9,136 nucleotides of DNA from CAZDDW01 sp964480695 (GCA_964480695.1 CAYZPO010000043.1:1-9136); one strand, 5' to 3'. Positions 1 through 6,885 are shown, counted from the first letter of the stretch. Program-made: numbers and translations. Notes: generated by a model not told the origin, from the sequence alone.

Positions 1-1352
1 CCAACCGGCTGACCAGCTAGGATAATTACTTTGTCGTTTTTCTTTACTAACTTAGTTCGCTTCACTTTACTCACAGATCGCTCAATCAAATGCTCAATAT
101 CTTTCACTTTGGCCAAAGCAATTGGGGTCACAGCCCAAGACAAATTCAATTGATGGCGGACAAACTCGGTCGCGGTTGAAGCAATAATCGGTAGCTCTGG
201 CCGAAAACGACTAACCATGCGAGCTGCATTTCCAGACAAGGTGGCCACGAGCATCATTCGAGCATCAACAGTATGGGCCAGCAGATTGGCTGCTCCACTG
301 ATCGCATCCGTGATCAGATCAGCCATGCGCGCACTTTCTTCAACTGGCACATCATCAAAACGTGAGCTCTCAACCTCACGAATAATCTTGGCCATGGTCT
401 GAACTGCCTCAACCGGATACTTTCCAGTAGCTGACTCACCAGACAACATCACTGCATCTGTATGATCAATAACAGCGTTAGCCACGTCAGATACTTCAGC
501 CCGTGTTGGCCGCGGATTGCGGATCATGGAATCCAACATCTGAGTAGCTACAATCACTGGTTTAGCTGCGTCACGGCATTTATCAATCAAGTCCTTCTGG
601 ACTAATGGCACTTGCTCTGCTGGAATCTCAATCCCTAAATCTCCACGAGCCACCATCACAGCATCGACTTCCTTTAAAATCTTATCGAAACAACGCACAG
701 CCTCATGTTTTTCGATCTTAGCAATAATCTTTGGTAACGGCTGACCCTTTTTGGCTGCAGCAGACAAAATACGGCGCATGCGCTTTACATCCTTCGGATC
801 AGTCACAAAAGACAGGGCCACATAATGCAGGCCCTGCTCCACTGCGAACTTAGCGTCGATCTTATCTTTCTCAGTGATTGCTGAAACTGACAAACTAGAG
901 TCAGGAAAATTCATGCCTTTGTGCGAGGTTAAAGTTCCACCGTTGATCACTTTAAATTTCAAATACCCGACTCGTCCCCCAGTACACTTACCTTCCATCA
1001 GTCCATCGTCGAGTAAAATTCGATGACCCTTCTTTACGTCCTTATATAGTTTCGGATATGTCACTGGTACTTCAACTGTTTTACCTTTGGCTAACTTCAT
1101 CCCTTTTTCTGGAAGATCACCTACACGAATCTTAGGCCCTTGTAAATCACCAATGATCGCCACTGGCTCACCGGTTGCCTTGGCCGCAGCGCGAATAGTT
1201 CTGAACAAACGCTTGTGATCCGCGTGCGTCACATGCGACAAATTCAGTCGGGCCACGTTCATTCCAGACTTAATCATCTGGCGAATCTTAGTCGGCGTAT
1301 TACTTGCCGGCCCGATAGTACAAACAATTTTTGTGCGTTTTGTAGGAAGCAT
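1..1352 (-). CDS. pyk: Pyruvate kinase, C-terminus cut by window edge
   Basis: Converts phosphoenolpyruvate and ADP to pyruvate and ATP, the last step of glycolysis, in the cytoplasm. 450 complete codons are visible; about 15-25 C-terminal residues lie beyond base 1, judging from the final ILAGQPVG, which resembles the last strand of the family. The barrel is clear: MNVARLNLSH (31-40) holds substrate-binding R35 and N37; AKIEKHEA (211-218) holds catalytic K212 and metal ligand E214; MVARGDLGIEIP (233-244) holds D238; T270 lies in VATQMLDSM; NPRPTRAEVSDVANA follows. The B domain is shorter than in E. coli PykF. Residues L70, Q71, K74 and V77 (in DLQGPKIRV) match the set described for K+-independent pyruvate kinases, not the T/K/E/T set of K+-dependent ones. 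The ATG lies one base after the htrA stop, so translation is probably coupled. Only a weak GGA is seen upstream. Identification is certain. Confidence 0.97.
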   Translation of the reverse strand, partial: MLPTKRTKIVCTIGPASNTPTKIRQMIKSGMNVARLNLSHVTHADHKRLFRTIRAAAKATGEPVAIIGDLQGPKIRVGDLPEKGMKLAKGKTVEVPVTYPKLYKDVKKGHRILLDDGLMEGKCTGGRVGYLKFKVINGGTLTSHKGMNFPDSSLSVSAITEKDKIDAKFAVEQGLHYVALSFVTDPKDVKRMRRILSAAAKKGQPLPKIIAKIEKHEAVRCFDKILKEVDAVMVARGDLGIEIPAEQVPLVQKDLIDKCRDAAKPVIVATQMLDSMIRNPRPTRAEVSDVANAVIDHTDAVMLSGESATGKYPVEAVQTMAKIIREVESSRFDDVPVEESARMADLITDAISGAANLLAHTVDARMMLVATLSGNAARMVSRFRPELPIIASTATEFVRHQLNLSWAVTPIALAKVKDIEHLIERSVSKVKRTKLVKKNDKVIILAGQPV

Positions 1353-1353
1353 A

Positions 1354-2538
1354 TTATTCCAAAATACTAGCATCGAGTTCGGCTAGAATAGCCTCGACTG
1401 TTAGTTCCTCGCCCTGGCGGACCACAGTTACCTCAACCTCGTCGCCAGGTTCATAAATATTCACTTGCTCTGACAATGAATTCTCTGCGTTAATCTCAAT
1501 CTGATCAATCATGATAATGATATCACCCTCCATAATACCAGCTTCATCAGCCGGACTATCAGGAATTACCGCGTAGTCTGTGATTCCTTGCCCGCTCAGA
1601 ACCAAAGCCCCATGATCAGCATCAAGATCATTCTCTTCAGCAATACTCTCATCGATCATGATATAGCGAACACCAAGCCATGGACGAATAATTCGACCGT
1701 ACTCCACAATATCATCCACGATCTTCTTGGCTGAATTAATCGGGATAGCAAAACCCAAACCTTCACCAGCACTACTGATCGCTGTATTCACTCCAATGAC
1801 CTGACCAAATAAATTGATCAAAGGCCCACCAGAGTTACCTGGATTAATCGCTGCATCAGTCTGAATTGCTTCTTCAATAACTTCGGTCGAATAATAACTT
1901 CCAGCTACGACCCGACGGCCGGTTCCAGAGATAACACCTTTGGTCACGGAGTTGCGATACTCTGACAAAGCATTTCCAATAGCAATCACAGTCTGTCCGT
2001 TTTTAATTACATCAGAGTCACCAAGCTCAACCACTGGAAACTCAGGTATGGTCTCCTCTTCTTCGACCGTTACCTGGAGCACAGCTAGATCCAAAAGATT
2101 ATCTTTGGCCACGATCTCGACCTCATACTCATTCCCCTCGTTAGTCAGGACGCTGTAAATCAACCCTTCTGATCCATTAACCACATGCTTGTTCGTCAAA
2201 ACCAAACCGTCAGTACTGACAAAAAATCCAGTTCCACCACCAACTTCAACCAACTCCCCGCTATACTCACGCTTAGCAATCACACTGACCACAGCCGGTA
2301 CTACCTGTTCCACTACTTTGATCGTGGCAGTCTCCTCTTCAAGCAACTTCACAATAGCCCGTTCAACATCATCATCCTCAATCTGAGTATCCAGATCAAT
2401 TCCTAGATCTTCAATTGCTTCCTGAACCAAACCTGACCGTTCGCCAAGTAAATACGATGCCCCACCACCAAAAATCGCTCCGAACAAAGCGGAGACGGTT
2501 ATAATGACAATTAGCCAAGTCACCTTTTCATTACTCAT
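1354..2538 (-). CDS. htrA: HtrA/Deg-family serine protease, membrane anchored, one PDZ domain
   Basis: Trypsin-like protease of the HtrA/DegP/DegS family, which degrades or senses misfolded envelope proteins. In a 394-residue protein starting MSNEKVTW, an N-terminal membrane segment (about 7-31) puts the enzyme on the outer face of the membrane. An acidic linker follows (about 42-70), then the protease domain with catalytic H118 (LTNKHVV), D150 (LLDLAVL) and S236 (NPGNSGGPL), then one PDZ domain (about 286-386, WLGVRY to VTVVRQGEELTVEA). The PDZ carboxylate loop region carries a short insert (about 313-326) before SPADEAG. The frame is open 17 codons further to a TTG at 2589, but that would overlap the upstream gene by 59 bases; the ATG at 2538 overlaps by only 8, so I chose it. 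No Shine-Dalgarno is seen, which suggests coupling to the upstream gene. It is third in the nrdR operon, before pyk. Natural substrates cannot be read from the sequence. Confidence 0.95.
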   Translation of the reverse strand: MSNEKVTWLIVIITVSALFGAIFGGGASYLLGERSGLVQEAIEDLGIDLDTQIEDDDVERAIVKLLEEETATIKVVEQVVPAVVSVIAKREYSGELVEVGGGTGFFVSTDGLVLTNKHVVNGSEGLIYSVLTNEGNEYEVEIVAKDNLLDLAVLQVTVEEEETIPEFPVVELGDSDVIKNGQTVIAIGNALSEYRNSVTKGVISGTGRRVVAGSYYSTEVIEEAIQTDAAINPGNSGGPLINLFGQVIGVNTAISSAGEGLGFAIPINSAKKIVDDIVEYGRIIRPWLGVRYIMIDESIAEENDLDADHGALVLSGQGITDYAVIPDSPADEAGIMEGDIIIMIDQIEINAENSLSEQVNIYEPGDEVEVTVVRQGEELTVEAILAELDASILE

Positions 2539-2833
2539 ATCTGTAAAAAGTTTTTTCAAAATTTTTGATTCGACCAGACTTGATCTCAATCCCTTCAGAT
2601 CGTAACCGCTTTACCTTCTTGGATTCTCCAAAACGATATCCTCCGACACTACCATCAGATCGAACCACCCGATGACACGGCGTCTGCGGAGCATCAGGAT
2701 TAACGTTCATAATTTGACCCACTGCTCGCGCTGCCTTTGAGTTGCCAGCGGCTCGAGCTAATTCACCATAAGTCGTAACTCGACCACGAGGTACTTTCCG
2801 ACACAGCTCATAAACCTTATCTCGAAACTGCAT
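2531..2833 (-). CDS. Single-domain MGMT-like protein (methylated-DNA--cysteine methyltransferase DNA-binding domain)
   Basis: Homologous to the C-terminal DNA-binding and active-site domain of O6-alkylguanine-DNA alkyltransferases (Ogt/MGMT), which flip out a damaged guanine and move the alkyl group to their own cysteine. At 100 residues it has no N-terminal RNase-H-like domain. The working parts are kept: Y22 in TTYGELA, arginine finger R37 in AARAVG, hinge N45, the PCHRV motif with C53 and H54, and E80 in SEGI. Retained C53 argues against a plain alkyltransferase-like (ATL) protein, which usually has Trp or Ala there, so either true repair or lesion flagging for excision repair is possible. 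The tail (about 86-100) is basic and aromatic. The start codon directly abuts the nrdR stop (TAAATG), with a GAGG nine bases upstream, and the end overlaps htrA by 8 bases. Family assignment is sure; transferase activity is not. Confidence 0.92.
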   Translation of the reverse strand: MQFRDKVYELCRKVPRGRVTTYGELARAAGNSKAARAVGQIMNVNPDAPQTPCHRVVRSDGSVGGYRFGESKKVKRLRSEGIEIKSGRIKNFEKTFYRYE

Positions 2834-3307
2834 TTATTTTTTCCTCTTAGTCTTCCTTTTCTTCAACAGCGCCTTAAGTTCCTTTTCAAAAGTCTTCACA
2901 TCTTCAAACGCCCGATAGATCGAAGCAAAACGAATATAGGCCACCTTATCAAAAGTCTTTAGTCGACGCATGACTACTTCACCAAGTTGCAACGAGGTCA
3001 TTTCCCCAACTTTCTTTTTCTGAATATCGCGCTCAATCCGATGAACCAACTTCTTCAAAGCATCCTCTGTATACGGCCGCTTTTCCAGGGACTTCTCAAT
3101 TCCACCCTTCATCTTGTCACGAGAATACGCCTCCCGCCGTCCATCACGTTTAATAATAGTTAAATCCATAAGCTCAACCTCTTCTGAGGTTGAAAAACGA
3201 TAAGTGCACTTCTCACACTCACGACGACGACGAATACTCATCCCGTCAGTGGCGGTACGAGAATCTACTACTTTAGTGTCTTTGTTGCGACAAACTGGGC
3301 AGTACAT
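2834..3307 (-). CDS. nrdR: NrdR, transcriptional repressor of ribonucleotide reductase genes
   Basis: NrdR senses ATP and dATP through an ATP-cone domain and represses ribonucleotide reductase operons by binding paired NrdR boxes. The 157-residue protein has the N-terminal zinc ribbon with C3, C6, C31 and C34 (MYCPVC and ECEKC), the DSR and RRRRE segments typical of the family, and an ATP-cone (about 48-138) beginning LTIIKRDGRRE and ending with the very conserved DKVAYIRFASIYRAFED. The tail is unusually lysine-rich (about 143-157). The frame is open to a TTG at 3346, but the MYCPVC start matches the family and the -10 box lies between the two, so the ATG at 3307 is right. It is first gene of the operon with the MGMT-like gene, htrA and pyk. 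No ribonucleotide reductase gene and no clear NrdR box pair is visible here, so its targets are elsewhere. Confidence 0.97.
   Translation of the reverse strand: MYCPVCRNKDTKVVDSRTATDGMSIRRRRECEKCTYRFSTSEEVELMDLTIIKRDGRREAYSRDKMKGGIEKSLEKRPYTEDALKKLVHRIERDIQKKKVGEMTSLQLGEVVMRRLKTFDKVAYIRFASIYRAFEDVKTFEKELKALLKKRKTKRKK
2843..2848 (-). promoter_or_regulatory. Ribosome binding site for the MGMT-like gene
   Basis: AAGAGG on the minus strand, inside the last codons of nrdR, ending nine bases before the ATG at 2833. It is one of only two good Shine-Dalgarno matches in the window and supports that start. Confidence 0.6.
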
Positions 3308-3316
3308 AACGGGCTT

Positions 3317-3346
3317 ATTATACCTTATATTTGACTTGTGGGGCAA
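3317..3346 (-). promoter_or_regulatory. Sigma-70-like promoter for the nrdR operon
   Basis: On the minus strand, TTGCCC (3341-3346) and a perfect TATAAT (3317-3322) are 18 bases apart. Only nine bases separate the -10 box from the nrdR ATG, so transcription would begin 0-3 bases before the start codon, giving a leaderless or nearly leaderless mRNA. The TATAAT is strong evidence; the -35 match is partial. Confidence 0.65.
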
Positions 3347-3362
3347 TACGTCGCATTATGAT
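3331..3362 (+). promoter_or_regulatory. Possible divergent promoter for the lipoprotein gene
   Basis: TTGACT (3331-3336) and TATGAT (3357-3362) are good boxes, but their 20-base spacing is longer than ideal. A TAAAAT at 3370-3375 is an alternative -10. If right, the promoter physically overlaps the nrdR promoter on the other strand and the 5' leader is about 20 bases. No Shine-Dalgarno precedes the ATG at 3391. Confidence 0.35.
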
Positions 3363-3390
3363 AAAGACATAAAATCATAAAAATACATTT

Positions 3391-4215
3391 ATGCCTAAAA
3401 TTAAACTTGCGTTGTTGGCCTGGTTGCTTATCCCAACCTTGATTCTAACCGGGGCAGGCTGTGGATCTGAAGAGGTGGAAGAGGTTGAAGAGACTGAACC
3501 TTTAGAAGAATCCTTGCTAGAGGAGGCTGGGGTTGAGGAAATGACTCAATATGAGGCCTGGGTTCCTGGTTACTGGACCTTGACTATTGTCGCTGAAGAA
3601 GGAGAGATCGATGCTAATTTAGCCTTCTTTGATGACGGAACAGCTCAAGGGCTGTACGGTTTTGTTCGAACTGAAGGGCTTGGTCAGCACGTTAACTATG
3701 GTCCGAATAGTACTGGCACCTGGGGACTTGATGAGGCGACCATTTATTTATTTGGTGGAACAGCCACAAATATCTCGGGAACTGTTATTAGTGAAACCAG
3801 CATGACTGGATCGATCACTGACCAGTCTGGAGCTACTTATCCTTGGATCGCGGTTAAGACCGGTGAGTTGGACCGAGTACTCGACATTGTTGGAACTTGG
3901 ATGATCACATTTGAAATGGACGGGGTGATCCGTCACGAACAACTGGAATGCCGGGCGTCTCATGTCTGTTTTGTGACTTGGGAAAAATATCAAGGTGAAT
4001 ACGAAGGGGTACCAACTGAAGACCGCTGGTATGTAGCTGATTTCCAAGGTGGTTATGACCTAAGTCTGGAGTACTCAACTCCGGGATCAACTTTGACCCA
4101 TGACCTTGGAGCAAGCTGGAATGACGAATGGGGCGGCTGGGAAGTTGACGGAGCCTACACTGACACTGGCACCGGATCATCTGGACAGGTTCTAGGAATC
4201 AAGATGTCGGAATAA
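3391..4215 (+). CDS. Hypothetical lipoprotein with two beta-rich modules
   Basis: Family not recognised. The 274-residue product begins with a signal peptide: basic MPKIK, hydrophobic core 6-20, then TGAGC with C24 as probable lipidated cysteine. The lipobox is imperfect, with Gly at -3 where Leu is usual. A very acidic linker (about 27-50) follows, as is common for surface lipoproteins. The rest looks all-beta and possibly duplicated: GYWTLTI (60-66) and GTWMITF (168-174) both start a module with a Trp-containing strand, followed by short Gly/Asp turns, as in lipocalin-like small barrels. C187 and C193 in module two could form a disulfide. It is the only plus-strand gene of the window, divergent from nrdR and convergent with ftsZ, with its own terminator, so it is a single-gene unit. 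That it is a real gene and exported is well supported; its function is unknown. Confidence 0.85.
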   Translation: MPKIKLALLAWLLIPTLILTGAGCGSEEVEEVEETEPLEESLLEEAGVEEMTQYEAWVPGYWTLTIVAEEGEIDANLAFFDDGTAQGLYGFVRTEGLGQHVNYGPNSTGTWGLDEATIYLFGGTATNISGTVISETSMTGSITDQSGATYPWIAVKTGELDRVLDIVGTWMITFEMDGVIRHEQLECRASHVCFVTWEKYQGEYEGVPTEDRWYVADFQGGYDLSLEYSTPGSTLTHDLGASWNDEWGGWEVDGAYTDTGTGSSGQVLGIKMSE

Positions 4216-4236
4216 AAAAATAAAAAACTATAAAAA

Positions 4237-4268
4237 TAAGAAAATAAGCTCTCGGGCTTATTTTCTTA
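4237..4268. terminator. Bidirectional intrinsic terminator between the lipoprotein gene and ftsZ
   Basis: A perfect 13-bp inverted repeat (arms 4237-4249 and 4256-4268) with a 6-base loop. The plus-strand transcript continues into a T-rich tract (4269-4290) and the minus-strand transcript into another (4236 down to 4216). It lies in the 78-bp gap between two convergent genes, so it can serve both. The stem is AT-rich except near the loop. Confidence 0.85.
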
Positions 4269-4293
4269 GTTTCTTGTTTTATTATTTTCTTCC

Positions 4294-5463
4294 CTACATC
4301 ATCTTCTTCCGGATAAACGCTGGGATCTCAAGTTCGTCATCATCATCTTCATCTTTTACACTAACTTTCTTCTCGGCTTTGGCGTTCTTAGTTTTCACAC
4401 GCTTTGGCTTTTCTTCTTTTTCCTCAACTTCTGGAGTAAAACTCTGTGGGGTCCAAGACCCCTGGGACGGAACCTCCATTCCACCCTGAGCAGTTACACT
4501 GCGTCGTTCACGAGAGTCAAAGCCAGTAGCTACAACCGTGATACGGATGGCGTCGCCCATACCCTCATCAATGTTAGCTCCGAAAATAACCTTAGCGTCT
4601 TCATCAGCCGAACTGGTGATAATTTTAGCTGCTTCAGCCACCTCATGCATTCCCAGATCAGCCCCACCGGTCACGGTAAACAGAATTCCCTTAGCCCCAT
4701 CAATGGAAAGTTCGAGCAACGGACTAGCAATAGCTTGCTTAGCTGCTTCTACAGCACGACCTTCACCTTCAGCATGGCCAATTCCCATCAAAGCTGAACC
4801 TGCTTCTTCCATAATCGCTTTGACGTCAGCAAAGTCCACGTTAATGATTCCTGGGACAGTGATCAACTCAGAGATTCCTTGAACACCTTGCCGAAGAACA
4901 TCATCAACAACTTTGAAGGCGTCAAGCAAAGAAGTTTTCTTGTCGACGATCTGGAGAACGCGATCATTTGGAATACTGATCACTGTATCAACATGCTGAA
5001 TCAAATCGTTGTATCCATCATCAGCAATACGCTTGCGCTGTGCTCCTTCAAAACTAAACGGCTTGGTGACTACAGCAATAGTCAGGGCCCCCACATCCTT
5101 AGCCAGCTTAGCTACTTCAGAAATTCCTCCGGTTCCGGTTCCTCCACCAAGACCACAGGTCAAGAAAACCATATCCGCGTTATTAATCGCGTTGCGGATC
5201 TCGTTCTGATTCTCTTCCACAGCTCGCCGTCCTAAATCAGGATCCATCCCTGCCCCTAAACCTCGAGTAACAGTTTTACCAACACTAATCTTGGTTGGTG
5301 CTGGATTCTGGTGCAAAGCCTGCACGTCAGTATTCACGGCAATAAATTCCACACCTTTAATCTTTTCCGCAATCATGCGGGTGATCGCAGCTCCTCCACC
5401 GCCACCAAGACCGATCACCTTGATCTTAGCAAACGTTTCAATGTCTGGTTTGACCTCAGCCAT
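4294..5463 (-). CDS. ftsZ: Cell division protein FtsZ
   Basis: Tubulin-like GTPase that polymerises into the Z ring. The 389-residue protein has the N-terminal GTP-binding loop (IGLGGGGGAAITRM, 17-30), NTDVQAL (44-50), the tubulin signature GGGTGTG (107-113), VVTKPFSFEG (131-140), the synergy loop NVDFADVK with D210 and D213 that complete the active site of the next subunit, a variable acidic/lysine linker (about 343-376) and the conserved tail peptide LEIPAFIRKK (378-387) that binds FtsA. Two usually conserved spots differ: GGN-A is GGA-A at residue 25, and the AAP after the signature is GIS (114-116). The frame is open to a TTG at 5541, but MAEVKPDIE is the natural start and the promoter lies upstream of it. 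No Shine-Dalgarno is seen. It follows ftsA after 162 bases, has its own promoter, and ends in TAG, the only non-TAA stop here. Confidence 0.98.
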   Translation of the reverse strand: MAEVKPDIETFAKIKVIGLGGGGGAAITRMIAEKIKGVEFIAVNTDVQALHQNPAPTKISVGKTVTRGLGAGMDPDLGRRAVEENQNEIRNAINNADMVFLTCGLGGGTGTGGISEVAKLAKDVGALTIAVVTKPFSFEGAQRKRIADDGYNDLIQHVDTVISIPNDRVLQIVDKKTSLLDAFKVVDDVLRQGVQGISELITVPGIINVDFADVKAIMEEAGSALMGIGHAEGEGRAVEAAKQAIASPLLELSIDGAKGILFTVTGGADLGMHEVAEAAKIITSSADEDAKVIFGANIDEGMGDAIRITVVATGFDSRERRSVTAQGGMEVPSQGSWTPQSFTPEVEEKEEKPKRVKTKNAKAEKKVSVKDEDDDDELEIPAFIRKKMM

Positions 5464-5522
5464 ATGAACAATTTTTTTGATCAACTTTTTTAAAAACGAG
5501 TAATCTTTGTATTCGCTTGAAT

Positions 5523-5551
5523 ACTTTATGACACAGAACAAGGGATGTCAA
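5523..5551 (-). promoter_or_regulatory. Sigma-70-like promoter for ftsZ
   Basis: On the minus strand, a perfect TTGACA (5546-5551), a 17-base spacer and TAAAGT (5523-5528, four of six matches to TATAAT). Transcription would begin near 5516, leaving a leader of about 53 bases before the ATG at 5463. The leader is AT-rich and contains the palindromes TTTTTAAAAA and TTGATCAA, but no ribosome binding site. Confidence 0.7.
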
Positions 5552-5556
5552 GTTGA

Positions 5557-5579
5557 GTTGTGTACTACTTTTTCACAAC
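5557..5579. promoter_or_regulatory. Inverted repeat just upstream of the ftsZ -35 box, possible operator
   Basis: GTTGTG and CACAAC form a perfect 6-bp inverted repeat separated by 11 bases, five bases upstream of the -35 box. The spacing between half-site centres is 17 bases, a shape that suits a dimeric regulator, but a chance repeat in AT-rich DNA is possible. In a read-through RNA the same bases could form a hairpin. Confidence 0.35.
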
Positions 5580-5580
5580 C

Positions 5581-5605
5581 AAAAAGACGCCTTATGCAGC
5601 GCCTT
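5581..5605 (-). terminator. Weak terminator or attenuator hairpin after ftsA
   Basis: On the minus strand AAGGCGC (5605-5599) pairs with GCGTCTT (5590-5584) through seven pairs, one a G-U, around an 8-base loop, and is followed by a short T run (5585-5581). It lies 20 bases after the ftsA stop. The U-tract is short, so termination may be partial and some ftsA transcripts may reach ftsZ. Confidence 0.4.
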
Positions 5606-5625
5606 GTTGTTAATCCCTTTTAGTC

Positions 5626-6885
5626 TTAAGGCTTGAGTGATTTGAACAACTTCATCACCCCAGAACCGATTTTGTCCAACTGCTTTACTCCGCCAAACAT
5701 TTTACCAAAACGTCCTCGACCATGAGCTGACTCAATGCTATAACCCCAGAGCACCAACCCAATGGCAGTGGTGAAAGACGGATCATTGGCATAGTCAACG
5801 ACAGAGGTAATTCCCAACGATGTCCCGATATCTGCTGGAAGTCGTAATTGCTTTTTGGTCAGATCAATAAATCCCGGAGTCTTTACTCCTCCGCCGGTCA
5901 AAACAACCCCAGCTGGCAACATCCCAGATCGGTCCACCTTAGCCAATTCAGCATCAACTTTTTCTAAAATCTCCTCAGCTCGCGCTTCAGCGATCTCAGC
6001 CACGTACTTACGAGAAAACTTTTCTTCTTCAGAACCACCAAACTCAGCCAAACTAAATTCTTCTTTCTTAGGAATATCTTTTGGAGCAACCGAACCGTAT
6101 TTCAACTTAACCTCTTCTGCGATCTCAATCGAGGTCCGTAATCCAATTGCAATATCAGAAGTAATGTGCCCAGCTCCGATCGGCAACACTGCTGTGTGCA
6201 GAACATCGCCTTCCTCAAAAACCACAACACTGGTGGTTGAAGCCCCAATATTAACCACAGCCACACCAAGCTCTTTCTGACGACCAGACACAACCGCCTC
6301 TGACGTAGCCAAAGCTGAATAGACTAGATCACTAATATCCAATCCAGTGCGATAAACACACTTGGTCAGATTCTTAATCTGGGCTGTCAGACCCTGCACG
6401 ATAACTGCATCAACTTCCAAACGAATTCCACTCATTCCCACAGGATCTTTGATCCCACTTTGCCCATCAACTGTAAAGCTCTTAGGGATTACATGCAGAA
6501 TCTCGTAGTTAGTTGGCGTAGCCACGGTTCGAGCAGCCTCAATCGCCCGCTCAACGTCTTCTTCACGAATCTCCCCATCACTACGAGACACACCGACTAC
6601 CCCCTTACTCTCTTGGGTAATAATGTGACTACCAGAAATTCCCACCCAGGATGAATTGATCGGAAAACCAGTCAAACGTTCAGACATCTCTAAGGCTTTG
6701 GAAATACTAGAAGTAGCATCCTCAACTGAGGTGATCGTTCCTTTATTCACTCCTTCGGCCTGGACTTCAATCGCTCCGACCACATGAATCTGTTCTTTGT
6801 CATCACTGGTGGGAACCAGCTGACCCACGGCAACTCGAATAGCGTGAGTTCCGATATCTAAACCTGTAATTATCTCTTCGGCCAT
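5626..6885 (-). CDS. ftsA: Cell division protein FtsA
   Basis: Actin-like ATPase that anchors FtsZ filaments to the inner face of the membrane. The 419-residue protein has phosphate-1 motif GLDIGTHAIRVAVG (8-21), the SHS2/1C domain (about 84-165, starting ISGSHI), phosphate-2 region VVNIGASTTSVVVFEEG (210-226), and the adenosine motif GVVLTGGGVKTPGF (326-339). The C-terminal GVMKLFKSLKP (409-419) is a short amphipathic basic helix fitting the membrane-targeting sequence. The usual Asp of the phosphate-2 motif (DIGGGT) is Asn212 here and GGGT is GAST, so ATP hydrolysis may be weak. The GAST stretch also recalls PilM-type relatives, but the neighbouring ftsZ, the length and the terminal helix make FtsA the better call. 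The ATG follows the dgkA stop by two bases; no Shine-Dalgarno is seen. Confidence 0.96.
   Translation of the reverse strand: MAEEIITGLDIGTHAIRVAVGQLVPTSDDKEQIHVVGAIEVQAEGVNKGTITSVEDATSSISKALEMSERLTGFPINSSWVGISGSHIITQESKGVVGVSRSDGEIREEDVERAIEAARTVATPTNYEILHVIPKSFTVDGQSGIKDPVGMSGIRLEVDAVIVQGLTAQIKNLTKCVYRTGLDISDLVYSALATSEAVVSGRQKELGVAVVNIGASTTSVVVFEEGDVLHTAVLPIGAGHITSDIAIGLRTSIEIAEEVKLKYGSVAPKDIPKKEEFSLAEFGGSEEEKFSRKYVAEIAEARAEEILEKVDAELAKVDRSGMLPAGVVLTGGGVKTPGFIDLTKKQLRLPADIGTSLGITSVVDYANDPSFTTAIGLVLWGYSIESAHGRGRFGKMFGGVKQLDKIGSGVMKLFKSLKP

Noticed and set aside
217..402. Small plus-strand frame inside pyk
   Set aside because: Antisense to the conserved C-terminal part of pyruvate kinase, with no independent support.
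3308..3346. N-terminal extension of NrdR from a TTG
   Set aside because: The family begins at MxCPxC, and the -10 box of the operon lies within the extension.
4538..5235. Plus-strand frames opposite ftsZ
   Set aside because: Antisense shadows of conserved ftsZ codons; no domain, no ribosome binding site.
5464..5541. N-terminal extension of FtsZ from a TTG
   Set aside because: It covers the promoter -10 box and the AT-rich leader, and the residues do not resemble FtsZ N-termini.
5855..6280. Plus-strand frame of 141 residues opposite ftsA
   Set aside because: Antisense shadow of a clear ftsA; low-complexity Ser/Thr/Pro composition and no recognisable motif or start signal.
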